A stretch of DNA of 64,000 bases. It comes from Rhodococcus xishaensis. GTDB taxonomy: Bacteria > Actinomycetota > Actinomycetes > Mycobacteriales > Mycobacteriaceae. Positions within the stretch are counted from its first letter, which is position 1. Each line of letters opens with the position of its first letter. Shown in pieces: positions 18,582 to 28,094 of this stretch. Where the stretch lies: NCBI RefSeq assembly GCF_004011825.1, contig NZ_RKLO01000002.1:248001-312000 (forward strand), in the 5' to 3' direction. The translations under genes were made by a program, and so were the position numbers. The notes under the pieces are model-generated. The model worked only from the letters and a program-made list of their open reading frames with translations, was not told where the DNA came from and ran no database searches.

Positions 18582-19679
18582 ATGAGCGGCTTGGAAGATA
18601 CGAATGCAGGCATGACCGGGCGCGCCGAGTACCCCGCTCGACGGGTTCTCGACGACGCACCATTGTTGGCTGCGGCCAACGGCCGTCCGGTGAAGCATCG
18701 ACCCGTGTGGTTCATGCGCCAAGCCGGACGCTCGTTGCCGGAGTATCGGAAGATCCGGGCAGGGATAGGGATGCTCGAATCCTGCTTCGACCCGGAACTG
18801 GTCTGCGAGATCACGATGCAACCCGTGCGGCGGCACAAGGTCGACGCGGCGATCCTGTTCTCCGACATCGTCGTTCCGCTCAAGGCGGCTGGCGTCGATC
18901 TCGATATCGTGGCGGGCGTCGGACCGGTTGTAGCGAATCCGGTGCGGTCGAGGGCCGACGTCGAGACGCTGCCACGGCTGGTCCCCGAGGAGGTAGGCGC
19001 CGTCGCACAGGCGGTGCGTCTGCTCACTACGGAGCTGGGCCCGACGCCGCTGATCGGTTTCGCCGGTGCTCCGTTCACACTCGCGTCGTACTTGGTCGAG
19101 GGCGGCCCGAGCCGCAACCACGAGCGGACCAAGGCGCTCATGCACGCCGACCCCAAGACGTGGCACTCACTGCTGGGCCGCATCACCGACATCACCATCG
19201 CGTTCCTGCAGGCGCAGCTGCACGCCGGAGTCGACGCGATGCAGCTGTTCGACTCCTGGGCCGGTGCGCTGTCGCTGGCCGAGTACCGCGAATTCGTGCT
19301 GCCGCACTCCGAGCGGGTGTTCGTCGAGGTCGAGTCTGCCGGTGTGCCGCGCATCCACTTCGGTGTGGGCACCGGCGAGTTGCTCGGCGTGATGGGCGAA
19401 GCCGGTGCCGACGTCGTCGGCGTGGACTGGCGCATCCCGCTCGACGAGGCGGCCCGCCGCGTCGGACCGGGCAAGGCGCTGCAGGGCAACCTGGATCCGG
19501 CCGTGCTGTTCGCAGGCTGGGACGCTGTCGAGAAACAAGTCCGGCGGATCTGCCGTGAGGCGGATGCCGCGATCGCGGCCGGTTCAACCGGGCACATCTT
19601 CAACCTCGGACACGGGGTTCTTCCCGAGACCGATCCGGCGGTCCTGACCGACGTCGTGGAGTTGGTGCATTCGTTGTGA
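18582..19679 (+). CDS. hemE: Uroporphyrinogen decarboxylase
   Basis: It converts uroporphyrinogen III to coproporphyrinogen III, the substrate of the haem branch encoded next. Family motifs are clear: [15 protein letters not shown] near residue 35, ILFSDI near 80, [17 protein letters not shown] near 155, and [12 protein letters not shown] at the end. About 365 residues match the family. The start at 18582 has GGAG four bases upstream; 18564 is an in-frame alternative. It is divergent from the DUF3000 gene and overlaps hemY by GTGA. Confidence 0.94.
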   Translation: MSGLEDTNAGMTGRAEYPARRVLDDAPLLAAANGRPVKHRPVWFMRQAGRSLPEYRKIRAGIGMLESCFDPELVCEITMQPVRRHKVDAAILFSDIVVPLKAAGVDLDIVAGVGPVVANPVRSRADVETLPRLVPEEVGAVAQAVRLLTTELGPTPLIGFAGAPFTLASYLVEGGPSRNHERTKALMHADPKTWHSLLGRITDITIAFLQAQLHAGVDAMQLFDSWAGALSLAEYREFVLPHSERVFVEVESAGVPRIHFGVGTGELLGVMGEAGADVVGVDWRIPLDEAARRVGPGKALQGNLDPAVLFAGWDAVEKQVRRICREADAAIAAGSTGHIFNLGHGVLPETDPAVLTDVVELVHSL

Positions 19680-21052
19680 CCGGTCGACGGATCTCGGTAG
19701 CGGTCGTCGGTGGCGGCATCACCGGGCTGGTCGCCGCGTACCGGCTGCGTCAGCAGCTGGGTGCCGACGCCGAGATCACCATCATCGAGGCGGAGTCGCG
19801 ATTCGGTGGCAAGCTGCGCACGGTGCCACTCGGTGGCGGACCAGTCGACGTCGGCGCGGAGGCGTTCATCGCCCGAAGGCCCGAGGTTGCCGAACTGATC
19901 GGCGAACTCGGCCTCGAGGAACAGTTGGTCCATCCCGCCGGACGCCAGCCGCTCATCTGGTCCGGAGGACACCTGCACCCCCTGCCCACCCGCACCCTCA
20001 TGGGCATCCCGGCGGACGCGCAATCAGTTGCGGGCCTCGTCGACGCCGACACCCTCGCGCGCATCGCCGCAGAACCGTCCGAGCCGTTCGAGTGGGACGA
20101 CGTCGCGGACATCGACGTCGCGACTTTGGTCGCCGGTCGCTTCGGCGAGCAGGTGGTGCGCCGCAGCGTCGACCCGCTGCTCGGCGGCGTCTACTCGGGC
20201 CTGTCCGACTCGATCGGAGTCCGGGCCGCACTCCCCGCACTTGCGGCCGCGCTCGACTCGGGTGCGACCAGCCTCACCGCCGCGGTGTGCGCGGCCCTGC
20301 CGACACCGTCTCCTGGTCCCGTGTTCGGAACCCTGCGCGATGGCTACGGAACACTACTCGAGGCGCTTCGCGACGCGGCCGACCCGCGTGTGGTCATGGA
20401 TGCGCCCGTCACGGGCCTGCGCCGAGACGAGGGAGGCTGGTGGCTCGAGCCGGTCGGTCACGTCGACGGCGTCGTCCTCACCGTTCCCGCCCCGAACATG
20501 GTCCGGCTCGTGGCCGAGTCGGCTCCGCGACTGGCCGCGGCTGCCCGGGACATCGAACTCGCGTCCTCCGCGGTCGTGGCACTGGCCCTGCCTCGCGACA
20601 ACGCCACCGAGACCGGGATTCCGGAGAACTCCGGCATCCTCGTTGCGACGGGAGAATCTCTGGGCGCCAAAGCATTCACGCTGTCGAGCCGCAAGTGGCC
20701 ACACCTCGCCACGCGAGACGTCGCGCTGGTGCGCGCCTCGTACGGCCGGTTCGGCGACGCGGCCGTGGTCGACGCACCAGACGCCGACCTGATCGCGATG
20801 GCGCGAGCGGACCTCGAGACGGTCACCGGCGTCCAGGTCGAGCCGGTCGATGCGTTCGTCCAGCGTTGGCACGGCGGACTGCCGCAATACGCGCCCGGCC
20901 ACCTCGACCGGGTCGCGGCGATCGAAGCCGCGGCCGGTGAGATCGACGGCCTCGAGGTCGCCGGCGCCTACCTGCACGGGGTCGGGGTTCCGGCGTGCGT
21001 GGAGTCGGCGACCACGGCCGCGACACGCCTCGCGGCGCGAGTGGCAGGATGA
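19676..21052 (+). CDS. hemY: Coproporphyrinogen III oxidase, HemY/CgoX type (FAD)
   Basis: The 458-residue flavoprotein has the N-terminal FAD motif [15 protein letters not shown], followed by [10 protein letters not shown] and [13 protein letters not shown], and the C-terminal [16 protein letters not shown] block. Such enzymes are labelled protoporphyrinogen oxidase, but next to hemQ the expected reaction is oxidation of coproporphyrinogen III to coproporphyrin III in the coproporphyrin-dependent haem route. It starts at GTG in a GTGA overlap with hemE and ends four bases before hemQ, forming one operon. Confidence 0.93.
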   Translation: MTGRRISVAVVGGGITGLVAAYRLRQQLGADAEITIIEAESRFGGKLRTVPLGGGPVDVGAEAFIARRPEVAELIGELGLEEQLVHPAGRQPLIWSGGHLHPLPTRTLMGIPADAQSVAGLVDADTLARIAAEPSEPFEWDDVADIDVATLVAGRFGEQVVRRSVDPLLGGVYSGLSDSIGVRAALPALAAALDSGATSLTAAVCAALPTPSPGPVFGTLRDGYGTLLEALRDAADPRVVMDAPVTGLRRDEGGWWLEPVGHVDGVVLTVPAPNMVRLVAESAPRLAAAARDIELASSAVVALALPRDNATETGIPENSGILVATGESLGAKAFTLSSRKWPHLATRDVALVRASYGRFGDAAVVDAPDADLIAMARADLETVTGVQVEPVDAFVQRWHGGLPQYAPGHLDRVAAIEAAAGEIDGLEVAGAYLHGVGVPACVESATTAATRLAARVAG

Positions 21053-21056
21053 GGCC

Positions 21057-21752
21057 ATGGCACGCCTCGACTACGACAAGCTCAATTCCACTCTCCGCTA
21101 CGCGATGTTCTCGGTCTTCCAGGTTCAGCCCGGCGTCCTCGGCGAGGACCGCGCTGCCGCGGTTAAGAACGCCCAGGACTTCTTCGACTCCTTCGAGGAC
21201 AGTGACGTCGTCGTGCGCGGCATCTACGACGTCGCAGGCGTCCGGGCCGACGCGGATTTCATGATCTGGACCCACGCGGAGCGGCTCGAGGACCTGCAGA
21301 AGCTGTATGCCGACTTCCGTCGCACTACCGACCTGGGGCAGGCGAGCGACCCGGTGTGGTCCAACGTCGCGCTGCACCGCCCGGCCGAGTTCAACAAGAG
21401 CCACGTTCCGGCGTTCATCGCGGGCGAGGAGCCGGGCAACTACCTCTGCGTGTACCCGTTCGTGCGCTCCTACGAGTGGTACCTGCTGCCCGAGGCGGAG
21501 CGCCGCAAGATGCTCGCCGATCACGGCAAGGCCGGCCGTGGCTACCCGGACGTGCGTGCCAACACGGTTCCTGCGTTCGCGCTCGGTGACTACGAGTGGA
21601 TCCTTGCGTTCGAGGCCCCCGAACTCGACCGCATCGTCGACCTGATGCGTGATCTGCGCGCCACCGAGGCCCGGATGCATGTGCGTGAGGAGACCCCGTT
21701 CTTCACCGGCCCACGCGTGTCCGTCGAGCAGTTGGTCAACTCGCTGCCGTAA
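21057..21752 (+). CDS. hemQ: Coproheme decarboxylase
   Basis: HemQ finishes haem b by oxidatively decarboxylating coproheme. The 231 residues belong to the chlorite-dismutase-like fold. The catalytic Tyr region [13 protein letters not shown] is at 133-145 and the axial haem ligand is probably H156 in [13 protein letters not shown]. The operon hemE-hemY-hemQ lacks a ferrochelatase, which must be elsewhere. Its last 17 bases overlap the stop of the convergent membrane-protein gene. Confidence 0.95.
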   Translation: MARLDYDKLNSTLRYAMFSVFQVQPGVLGEDRAAAVKNAQDFFDSFEDSDVVVRGIYDVAGVRADADFMIWTHAERLEDLQKLYADFRRTTDLGQASDPVWSNVALHRPAEFNKSHVPAFIAGEEPGNYLCVYPFVRSYEWYLLPEAERRKMLADHGKAGRGYPDVRANTVPAFALGDYEWILAFEAPELDRIVDLMRDLRATEARMHVREETPFFTGPRVSVEQLVNSLP

Positions 21753-22428
21753 CCGCAGTCCGCGGGCGGGTGGCGAAGTAGCGGGCGAACGTCGCCGTTG
21801 CGGCGAGAACGATGGATACGACTGTGATCACTGCGACGAAGGTTCCAGGCTCGGTGGTGAATCCGAGTGCCCGGGCAACCCCGACCCCCGCCGCGGTCGC
21901 CACCGCCGCGCCGGCCGGCAGGATGGCAGCGAGCCACTTGGCGGTGCTTCCCGAGCGCGGATCGCGCACTTGGCGCAACGTCATGAACGTGACGTTGACA
22001 GCGAGTAGATATGCGAGCAGTGCGGTCACTGCGTACAGGCCGAGGATCACGTAGGGGGGTATGACCCAGATGGCGGTCGTCGTCCTCGTGAATTCGATGA
22101 AGAGGACCGCACCCTGTACTGCGAAGCCCACGGCGATGCCAACCATGGTGGCTGGGACCACCAGCAGAACGCGCAGGGATCGTCCGGACAGCCCGCGTTC
22201 GTCGGCCCATGCCCGTAGGGTGTGCTCGGGGTCTTCGCCAATGACCGTGCTGGCAGGCAGGCCAGCCGCGCCGGCGGCGGTCAGTTCGGCCGACAACTCG
22301 GCGAGCAGGACACGGCGGTCCGCGGGCCGCACCGCCGCCTTGCGCCAGATGCGGGCAGCGTGCCGCAGGATCCGCGGATCGGCCTCCGGCTGTGACGGTT
22401 CGGTCGGTTCGTAGTTGTCCTCGTTCAC
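21736..22428 (-). CDS. Four-helix membrane protein coupled to PadR regulator
   Basis: A 230-residue protein with a polar N-terminal half (residues 1-85, predicted helical) and four hydrophobic segments between about 85 and 220. It is probably the target of the PadR regulator upstream, with which it overlaps by GTGA; PadR-membrane-protein pairs with a cytoplasmic helical N-terminus are common in actinobacteria. GGGGAGGA six bases before the GTG supports the start. The molecular function is unknown. The 3' end overlaps hemQ by 17 bases. Confidence 0.75.
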   Translation of the reverse strand: MNEDNYEPTEPSQPEADPRILRHAARIWRKAAVRPADRRVLLAELSAELTAAGAAGLPASTVIGEDPEHTLRAWADERGLSGRSLRVLLVVPATMVGIAVGFAVQGAVLFIEFTRTTTAIWVIPPYVILGLYAVTALLAYLLAVNVTFMTLRQVRDPRSGSTAKWLAAILPAGAAVATAAGVGVARALGFTTEPGTFVAVITVVSIVLAATATFARYFATRPRTAVTAAS

Positions 22429-22787
22429 GAATGTTCCTCCCCTGATACGGTTTCCGAATTCGGACCCAGTAGTGCGTCGACACTCTTGGCCACCTCGAAC
22501 CATTCGGCTGTTCCCTCCGTGAGTGCCTTTCGGCCGTCGGCGGACAACGAGTAGTACTTCCTCGGCGGGCCCGATTCGGAGCGGCGGCTCTCGGATTCGA
22601 CCAATCCGGCCTTCTCGAGGCGGGCGAGCAGTGGGTAGGACGAGCCTCCCGCTACCAGCAGGTCCTGCTCGGCCAGTCTTTCGGTGAGTTCGTAGCCGTA
22701 GACGGGTCGTTCCCGAAGCACGGCGAGCAGGCAGAGATCGAGCACTCCTCGCAGGATCAGGCTGCGGCGCTCCACCGATGGACTCAT
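22425..22787 (-). CDS. PadR-family transcriptional regulator
   Basis: A 120-residue winged-helix repressor with the PadR core: ILRGVLDLCLLAVLRE, YGYELTERL near residue 35, GSSYPLLARLEKAGLVES near 50-68, and RKYYSLSADGRKAL near 78. The start MSPSVERRS (22787) is preferred because a TACCTT hexamer lies seven bases before it, fitting a leaderless transcript; an ATG three codons upstream is possible. It probably represses itself and the coupled membrane-protein gene. Confidence 0.88.
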   Translation of the reverse strand: MSPSVERRSLILRGVLDLCLLAVLRERPVYGYELTERLAEQDLLVAGGSSYPLLARLEKAGLVESESRRSESGPPRKYYSLSADGRKALTEGTAEWFEVAKSVDALLGPNSETVSGEEHS

Positions 22788-22797
22788 GTACAACAAG

Positions 22798-22824
22798 GTA
22801 GCAGTAACTTGGTAAGCAAGCTAC
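22798..22824. promoter_or_regulatory. Possible PadR operator
   Basis: An inverted pair GTAGC (22798-22802) and GCTAC (22820-22824) flanks an AT-richer 17-base core immediately upstream of the padR start. It overlaps the candidate -10. The arms are short, so this is tentative. Confidence 0.3.
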
Positions 22825-22876
22825 TCGTTTCGAGAAGGTGCCCCGGTCGTCGACCGGCTGCCGGTGGAGCGGAGTT

Positions 22877-23314
22877 CTAAGAGCCGTCCGCGGACTGCAG
22901 TCGCAGCGAGATGCTGTTGATGCAGTAGCGCTTGTCGGTCGGGGTCGGGTAGCCCTCACCCTCGAAGACGTGCCCGAGATGGCTGTGGCAGTTGCTGCAC
23001 AGGACCTCGACCCGTCGCATCCCCAGCGAGTTGTCGGGGCGCAGGATAACGGCATCGGAGTCGGCAGGGTCGAAGAACGATGGCCACCCGCAGTGTGACT
23101 CGAACTTCTCGGAGCTCCGGAACAACTCGGCGCCGCACCCGCGACACGTGTACACGCCCTCGGTCTCGGTGTTCGTGTACTCGCCGACGTGCGGTCGTTC
23201 CGTTCCGGCTTGCCGCAGCACGTGATACTCCTCCGGAGTCAGGTTCGCCCGCCACTCGGTGTCGTCGCGACGGAACTTCGGCTCGGGGAGACCGGAATCC
23301 TGTGTCGAACTCAT
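22877..23314 (-). CDS. msrB: Peptide-methionine (R)-S-oxide reductase
   Basis: MsrB reduces the R form of methionine sulfoxide in proteins. The 145 residues hold two zinc CxxC pairs (C57/C60 and C106/C109) and the catalytic Cys C131 in RYCINSISL. HCGWPSFFDP near residue 74 and GHVFEGEG near 114 are family motifs. It stands alone between the padR unit and aftC, as in the comparable mycobacterial region (Rv2674). Confidence 0.96.
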   Translation of the reverse strand: MSSTQDSGLPEPKFRRDDTEWRANLTPEEYHVLRQAGTERPHVGEYTNTETEGVYTCRGCGAELFRSSEKFESHCGWPSFFDPADSDAVILRPDNSLGMRRVEVLCSNCHSHLGHVFEGEGYPTPTDKRYCINSISLRLQSADGS

Positions 23315-23348
23315 GGCTCCAAACTAATACGTGCCGCCAGCGGTTGCG

Positions 23349-24599
23349 TCAGAGCTTGGCCGGTGTGGGTCTCGGCTCTGGCCCGTCGGTGACGAGGAAA
23401 TCGGGGTCGATGCCGCGATCCAGGCGGCCCTCCCGTCTTGCGAAGAGGTACCGGTTCACGAGCACGGCGAACACGACGATGAGCAGCAGGCTCCAGCCCA
23501 GCGTGGGTTTGAGGTATTCCGCTGCCCGACCGGCTTGCTGGAACCGATGCGAGATCCAGTCGTCGGCACTGAGGACGCCGTACAGTGCGAGCCACGCAGG
23601 CCAGTTGCGGATCACCGAGTTGCGGAGCACCACGGTCATCACGAGCGGGAAGAGCAGCATCGAGTAGTACAGCTGGCCGAGCGAGCCGAGCAGGAACGAT
23701 GCGGTCAGCAGCACTCCCGAAGCGGTCGCAACGAAGAACAGTTCGTCGTTGCGGTAGTACCGGTAGAGCAGCCACAGGGAAACCGCGACCATGGCGGCGA
23801 ACCCGATGCGCAGTGCCCAGATCAGCGCGACGGGCAGTCCGTAGTACGTGCCGTTGCCGACGATCGCACTGTTGAAGTAGTCGCGCGACTCCGTCAGGTA
23901 CGGCACCGTGTGGTGGACGAACTCCATCGGGTCCACCGACAGCGGCCACGCAATAGCGGTCAGCACCAGCGGGATGCCGACAGCCGTGACGAACACCTTC
24001 CACTGACCTCGCACGAGGGGCAACAACATCAGCGGCGCCAGAATCGGCTTCACTGCGAAGGTCAGACCGATTGCCGCGCCAGACCACAGGTCCTTGCGAC
24101 GGAGCATCAGGAACAGGAAGGCGATCTCTCCGAGCAGAACCAGACCGTTGATGTTCGTGAACACCAGTGTGTTCGTCACCGTCTCGGTGGAGAAGGCGGC
24201 CAGCAGCGTGATGGGTGCCGCGACGGAATTCAGCGCCAGGTTGAACATCTTGAGCAGCAGATACAACGCGATGATTACAGCGATCGCATTGACCAGGATG
24301 AACAGCCAACGCGACTTCTCCGGATCGATGATCGCGATCGGTGCCATGAGCAGCGTGCCGCTCGGCGGGTAGAGATAGTGGGGATCCACCGAGTTGAAGT
24401 TGGCGGTGTAGACCTCGCGACGATTGAGGAACGCCAGGGCGGCCTGATAGACGGGCGCAAAGTCGTCCGTGACGGATCCGTTGACGGCCCTGATGACCAC
24501 TCGATGGATCACCGTCATCACGGCGATGGGCCACAGCGCGAAGTTGATGACCTCGGCGGTGGTGCGGCCGGTACGCGGCTCGAATCGTCGAAGGAACAC
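23349..24599 (-). CDS. aftC: Alpha-(1->3)-arabinofuranosyltransferase, AftC type
   Basis: A 416-residue GT-C fold membrane glycosyltransferase with about ten helices. AftC adds 3-linked arabinose branches to arabinan of arabinogalactan and lipoarabinomannan, using decaprenyl-phospho-arabinose in the periplasm. The acidic GSVTDDFAPVYQA motif in the first loop and HYLYPPSGTLL are characteristic of this family. Assignment rests on these and on position between msrB and the Rv2672-like gene, as in M. tuberculosis. The GTG start is six bases after a TAACGT hexamer. Confidence 0.87.
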   Translation of the reverse strand: MFLRRFEPRTGRTTAEVINFALWPIAVMTVIHRVVIRAVNGSVTDDFAPVYQAALAFLNRREVYTANFNSVDPHYLYPPSGTLLMAPIAIIDPEKSRWLFILVNAIAVIIALYLLLKMFNLALNSVAAPITLLAAFSTETVTNTLVFTNINGLVLLGEIAFLFLMLRRKDLWSGAAIGLTFAVKPILAPLMLLPLVRGQWKVFVTAVGIPLVLTAIAWPLSVDPMEFVHHTVPYLTESRDYFNSAIVGNGTYYGLPVALIWALRIGFAAMVAVSLWLLYRYYRNDELFFVATASGVLLTASFLLGSLGQLYYSMLLFPLVMTVVLRNSVIRNWPAWLALYGVLSADDWISHRFQQAGRAAEYLKPTLGWSLLLIVVFAVLVNRYLFARREGRLDRGIDPDFLVTDGPEPRPTPAKL

Positions 24600-24605
24600 G
24601 ACGGC

Positions 24606-24611
24606 ACGTTA
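24606..24611 (-). promoter_or_regulatory. Leaderless-type -10 element of aftC
   Basis: TAACGT on the minus strand ends exactly six bases before the aftC GTG and there is no ribosome site between them. That spacing places the transcription start at or next to the start codon. Confidence 0.45.
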
Positions 24612-24649
24612 CACCGTTGGCCGAGCGCACTGGGCTGGGCACCCCCAGC

Positions 24650-26224
24650 TCAGGCCGGACACGCGCTTCCGTTCGACGGCAGCGTCGCCGAATCCAGGTA
24701 GCGATCGAGAGCCTGACGCGCGCAATCAGAGTGCGTGACGACTGGGTGCCCGTACCCTTCCCAGGTCACACTCGACCATCGGGCACCCGCACTGGACAGG
24801 CTGCCGGTGACCGTCGCCAACCCGCCGTCGCCGATGACAGGGTCCGCCGCGCCGCTGAACACGAGGACGGGAACCGGGATGGTGCTGGGTAGCGGGGGTG
24901 GCGCCATGGTCGGCCAGGCGGCACAACGCATCAGAGCCACGGCGGCGTCGGCGCCGAAGACCGGGTACTTCGCTGCCCATGTCTGCTGTAGCTCCACCAC
25001 GCGTCCCGGACCGGGCCACTGCTGGCCGTCGCTACACCGCGCCACGAATTGGCCATCGGTGCCAACCGCCGTTTCCGTGGTATCGATCAGATCTTGGAGG
25101 GGCGCGACGTCGCCGCGCTCGGCGGCTGCCAGGACGTCCGCCAACTCACGTACCCGCGTGGCCTGGTCACCCCGAGGCGACCCGATGAATGCCGAGACGG
25201 CGGTGAGTAGGGAACTGGACGACACCGCGCCGAGGTTCCCGGCGTCCGCTTGGTCGCGAAGTGCCGTGATCGTCGCGGTCGGGTCCGGACCGAGAGAGCA
25301 GTTCAACGCCGCACACCGGCGGCTGAAGTTGGCGAGCGCCGCTTCCTGCCCCTGGACTCGCTGTTCGGCGGCAGTTGCGGCGTCAACGGCGGTCGCGGGG
25401 GGTGCATCGAGCACCAGCCGCCCCACATGCGCCGGGTACTTCGCGGCGTAGGCGAGTGCGACGGCAGCGCCGTTGCCGGTGCCGAGCAGACCCAAGCCGT
25501 CAACCTCCCACAGCTCACGCAACTGCTCGAGGTCGTCCGCGGCGTGCGCGGTGTCGAAGGCGAGTTCGTAGGGCTGCAGGGCGTCGGTGCACTCCACCGT
25601 CGCGTCCCGGCCCAACGCGGCCACCTCGTCGACGTTGGATACGTCGCCGGCCGTGAACTGCCCGAGATCGGCGAGTGCTCGACGTTCGGCCGTCGAGAGG
25701 CAGTCGAGTGGCGTCGAGGCGCCGATGCCGCGTCGGTCGATCGCGACGATCGGCTGCTGTTCGAGCAAGCTTGCACTCGGGCCGGTCGCCAGCGCCGCCA
25801 GTGTGCTCGACGACGCCAGATCCGAACCCGATGTGAGAACGAGTGGTGCGGCACCGTCTGGGGTCTGCGGCAGCCGGGCACGCATCGCGCCGATCTCGAT
25901 CAGATGTGTCATGCCTCTGGACGTGTCGACGGATGTGGTGAAGCCAGCGCACTCGAGCGACAGTCCCGCTGGACCCGCACCGAGGCCGAGAGACCCGAGG
26001 GTGGCGTCCTTGCAATCGGACCAGTCGAGATCCCGCACAGGGGCCTGCAGTTGCGGAATCTCGGTGGCCGTTTCGGTCGTCGGTGCGGAACCACCGCCTT
26101 GTTCGACGATGGCGACTTCGGGTCGGTCGGAGGGCCCGGCGCCACACGCCGTGCAGACAGCCAGGACAATCGCGGCCACCCCGATTCTGCGCATGTCGAA
26201 CAGCCTGCCAGGTCGCTCACTCAT
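24650..26224 (-). CDS. Lipoprotein of the alpha/beta-hydrolase (TAP-like) fold; nucleophile Ser missing
   Basis: About 524 residues with a signal peptide ending in a lipobox-like AVCTAC. The hydrolase frame is visible: PIVAIDRRGIGAS near the oxyanion region, a C-terminal acid in FSGAADPVIGDG, and the His in EGYGHPVVTHSDC followed by the TAP-like cap. At the nucleophile elbow the sequence is GLLGTGNGAAVA, so the usual GxSxG serine is Gly. It may be a non-catalytic or altered family member. M. tuberculosis Rv2672 is the positional counterpart. The start at 26224 overlaps the ribD-like stop by eight bases; 26194 is an alternative. Confidence 0.82.
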   Translation of the reverse strand: MSERPGRLFDMRRIGVAAIVLAVCTACGAGPSDRPEVAIVEQGGGSAPTTETATEIPQLQAPVRDLDWSDCKDATLGSLGLGAGPAGLSLECAGFTTSVDTSRGMTHLIEIGAMRARLPQTPDGAAPLVLTSGSDLASSSTLAALATGPSASLLEQQPIVAIDRRGIGASTPLDCLSTAERRALADLGQFTAGDVSNVDEVAALGRDATVECTDALQPYELAFDTAHAADDLEQLRELWEVDGLGLLGTGNGAAVALAYAAKYPAHVGRLVLDAPPATAVDAATAAEQRVQGQEAALANFSRRCAALNCSLGPDPTATITALRDQADAGNLGAVSSSSLLTAVSAFIGSPRGDQATRVRELADVLAAAERGDVAPLQDLIDTTETAVGTDGQFVARCSDGQQWPGPGRVVELQQTWAAKYPVFGADAAVALMRCAAWPTMAPPPLPSTIPVPVLVFSGAADPVIGDGGLATVTGSLSSAGARWSSVTWEGYGHPVVTHSDCARQALDRYLDSATLPSNGSACPA

Positions 26225-27014
26225 CGCGGGCCCGCACCCATCGTGTGAACAGGGTTCCGTCGTCGTCGCCGAGAACATGCACGCAAGTCATCGGCGTCGG
26301 ACAAGCGCTGGCGGAGACGGCGATCCGTCCGGCGCCGCCGGCGACCAGTTGCGGCGAGGTCGTCAGGCAGAGTTCGTCGACGACACCGTCGGCGATGAGC
26401 GTGCCGAACAGCCCCGGTCCGCCCTCACACAGCACCCTGTGAAGCTTCCGACGCCTGAGGGCGGCGACGATCGCGGAACCGGTGATAGCGCCCTCGGAGA
26501 CGACCTCGACATCGGCGCCCGCGGTGCGCAAACCAGCGAGGTCTCCGGCATCGAGGCGGGCCGATGTCATCACCAGCGGCGGCACGGCGGTCTCGGTGAA
26601 CAGCCTCGACGTCGGATCGAGCCGTCCGCTCGCGGTGACAACCGCGATCGGTGGGACATCGGCGAGCCCGTGGTCGCGTCGTCGGGCTGCCAGCGCATCG
26701 TCGGTGCGTGCGCCGCCGTAGTTCTCCGCACGGACTGTGCCGGCGCCGACGACGATCACGTCGGCAAGCTCGCGTAGAACGTCGTACACGCGCTTGTCTG
26801 CGGGAGTGCCGAGCCGTGCGCTGGAGCCGTCGATGGTCACGGCACCGTCGATGCTGGAGATGAAGTTGACACGCACCCAGGGCCTGTCGAGCGGTGTCGG
26901 ATAGCCGTACAGAGACCGCAGGTCTTCGTCGCGCAATTCGGGCGGCCGGTTGCTGCCAGCCTCGTCCCGTGTGAGGTAGCTCGCAATATCCAGGCGGTGC
27001 ACGTGTTCGATCAC
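26217..27014 (-). CDS. RibD C-terminal-like reductase (pyrimidine/dihydrofolate reductase family)
   Basis: The 265 residues form a single RibD-C/DHFR-like domain without the deaminase half. VNFISSIDGAVTIDG near residue 50, VYDVLRELADVIVVGAGTVRAENYGG near 78-103, and LCEGGPGLFGTLI near 195 are the NADPH/substrate segments. The counterpart Rv2671 has been reported to act as a dihydrofolate reductase analogue, so the true substrate may not be the riboflavin intermediate. GTG start, with a TATAGA hexamer six bases upstream; divergent from zapE. Confidence 0.88.
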   Translation of the reverse strand: MIEHVHRLDIASYLTRDEAGSNRPPELRDEDLRSLYGYPTPLDRPWVRVNFISSIDGAVTIDGSSARLGTPADKRVYDVLRELADVIVVGAGTVRAENYGGARTDDALAARRRDHGLADVPPIAVVTASGRLDPTSRLFTETAVPPLVMTSARLDAGDLAGLRTAGADVEVVSEGAITGSAIVAALRRRKLHRVLCEGGPGLFGTLIADGVVDELCLTTSPQLVAGGAGRIAVSASACPTPMTCVHVLGDDDGTLFTRWVRARDE

Positions 27015-27020
27015 AGCACG

Positions 27021-27030
27021 TCTATACGCT
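27021..27030. promoter_or_regulatory. Overlapping divergent -10 elements (ribD-like / zapE)
   Basis: Only 22 bases separate the two divergent start codons. On the plus strand TACGCT (27025-27030) is six bases before the zapE ATG. On the minus strand TATAGA (27021-27026) is six bases before the GTG of the ribD-like gene. The hexamers share two bases, so one short site appears to fire both ways into leaderless transcripts. Confidence 0.5.
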
Positions 27031-27036
27031 CAGTGC

Positions 27037-28050
27037 ATGTATGCGCGTCTCGTCGATCGCGATCCGGTGGTGCCGGCCGATCAGTTGGTAGCTCAAATGG
27101 TGCCCCCGGCGATGTTCGACGAGGTCAGTTTCGCGTCCTATATTCCCGATCCCAAGGAACCGAGTCAGGCCACTGCGGTTCGTAAGGCCGAGGAGTTCTC
27201 CGGGAAGGTCGCCAAGATCCGTGGCGGTGGCCGACGCGGCCTGTTCGGGCGCAAGGCTCAGACGACGGGTGCCGGCCTGTACCTCGACGGTGGTTTCGGT
27301 GTCGGCAAGACGCACCTGCTCGCATCGATCTTCCACAGCTCGCCGTCTCCCAAGGCATTCGGCACGTTCGTCGAGTTGACGCACGTGGTCGGCGCACTCG
27401 GCTTCACCCGTGCTGTCGAGGAGTTGTCGTCGCACAGCGTGCTGTGCATCGACGAGTTCGAGCTCGACGATCCGGGTGACACGATGCTGATCTCCCGCCT
27501 GTTGACCGAGTTGTCCGCGCGTGGGGTCTCGATTGTCGCGACGTCGAACACGCTGCCCGGCCAGCTCGGCGAGGGCCGGTTCGCTGCGCAGGACTTTCTG
27601 CGCGAGATCAAGAAGCTGGCCTCGATCTTCGAGACCATCCGCGTCGACGGACCCGACTATCGCCACCGCGACCTGCCGCCGGCGCCCGAGCCCACCGACG
27701 ACGCAGACTTGCTCGAGCGGGTGAAGTCGATCGGCGGTGCCACACTGGACGACTTCGACGAGCTGTGCGCGCACCTGAGCACGCAGCACCCCTCCCGCTA
27801 CGGCAAGCTCGTCGAGGGGATTCCGGCGGTGTTCCTCAAGGGTGTGCGCGCGGCGGAGGACCAGTCCGTCGCACTGCGCCTGGTCGTCCTCGCCGACCGT
27901 CTGTACGATGCCGGCATCCCCGTCACGGTGTCCGGTGCGAAGCTCGACGAGATCTTCACGCCGGAGATGCTCGCCGGCGGTTACCGCAAGAAGTACCTAC
28001 GTGCCACGTCGCGTCTGCTCGCACTGTCGCGTTTCGAGGTCGCTGCCTGA
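27037..28050 (+). CDS. zapE: AFG1/ZapE-family ATPase (cell division protein ZapE)
   Basis: A 337-residue P-loop ATPase. Walker A is GGFGVGKTH (85-93) and Walker B is LCIDEFELDD (136-145), a typical ZapE/LACE1 signature. E. coli ZapE binds the Z ring under stress. Conserved downstream blocks include VATSNTLPGQLGEGRF and DYRHRDLP. The position beside the ribD-like gene matches mycobacterial Rv2670c. Confidence 0.92.
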   Translation: MYARLVDRDPVVPADQLVAQMVPPAMFDEVSFASYIPDPKEPSQATAVRKAEEFSGKVAKIRGGGRRGLFGRKAQTTGAGLYLDGGFGVGKTHLLASIFHSSPSPKAFGTFVELTHVVGALGFTRAVEELSSHSVLCIDEFELDDPGDTMLISRLLTELSARGVSIVATSNTLPGQLGEGRFAAQDFLREIKKLASIFETIRVDGPDYRHRDLPPAPEPTDDADLLERVKSIGGATLDDFDELCAHLSTQHPSRYGKLVEGIPAVFLKGVRAAEDQSVALRLVVLADRLYDAGIPVTVSGAKLDEIFTPEMLAGGYRKKYLRATSRLLALSRFEVAA

Positions 28051-28094
28051 TCGACCCGGCACGTGCGGCCGCCCGGTGGCGGGTGACGCGGCGG

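Noticed and set aside
18494-20023. Long N-terminal extension of the DUF3000 reading frame
   Set aside because: It runs antisense through hemE and hemY; the DUF3000 domain starts at the GTG near 18493.
21736-21752. Frameshift or misplaced stop where hemQ meets the convergent membrane-protein gene
   Set aside because: Both proteins end at family-appropriate or plausible places; a 17-base 3' overlap of convergent genes is acceptable.
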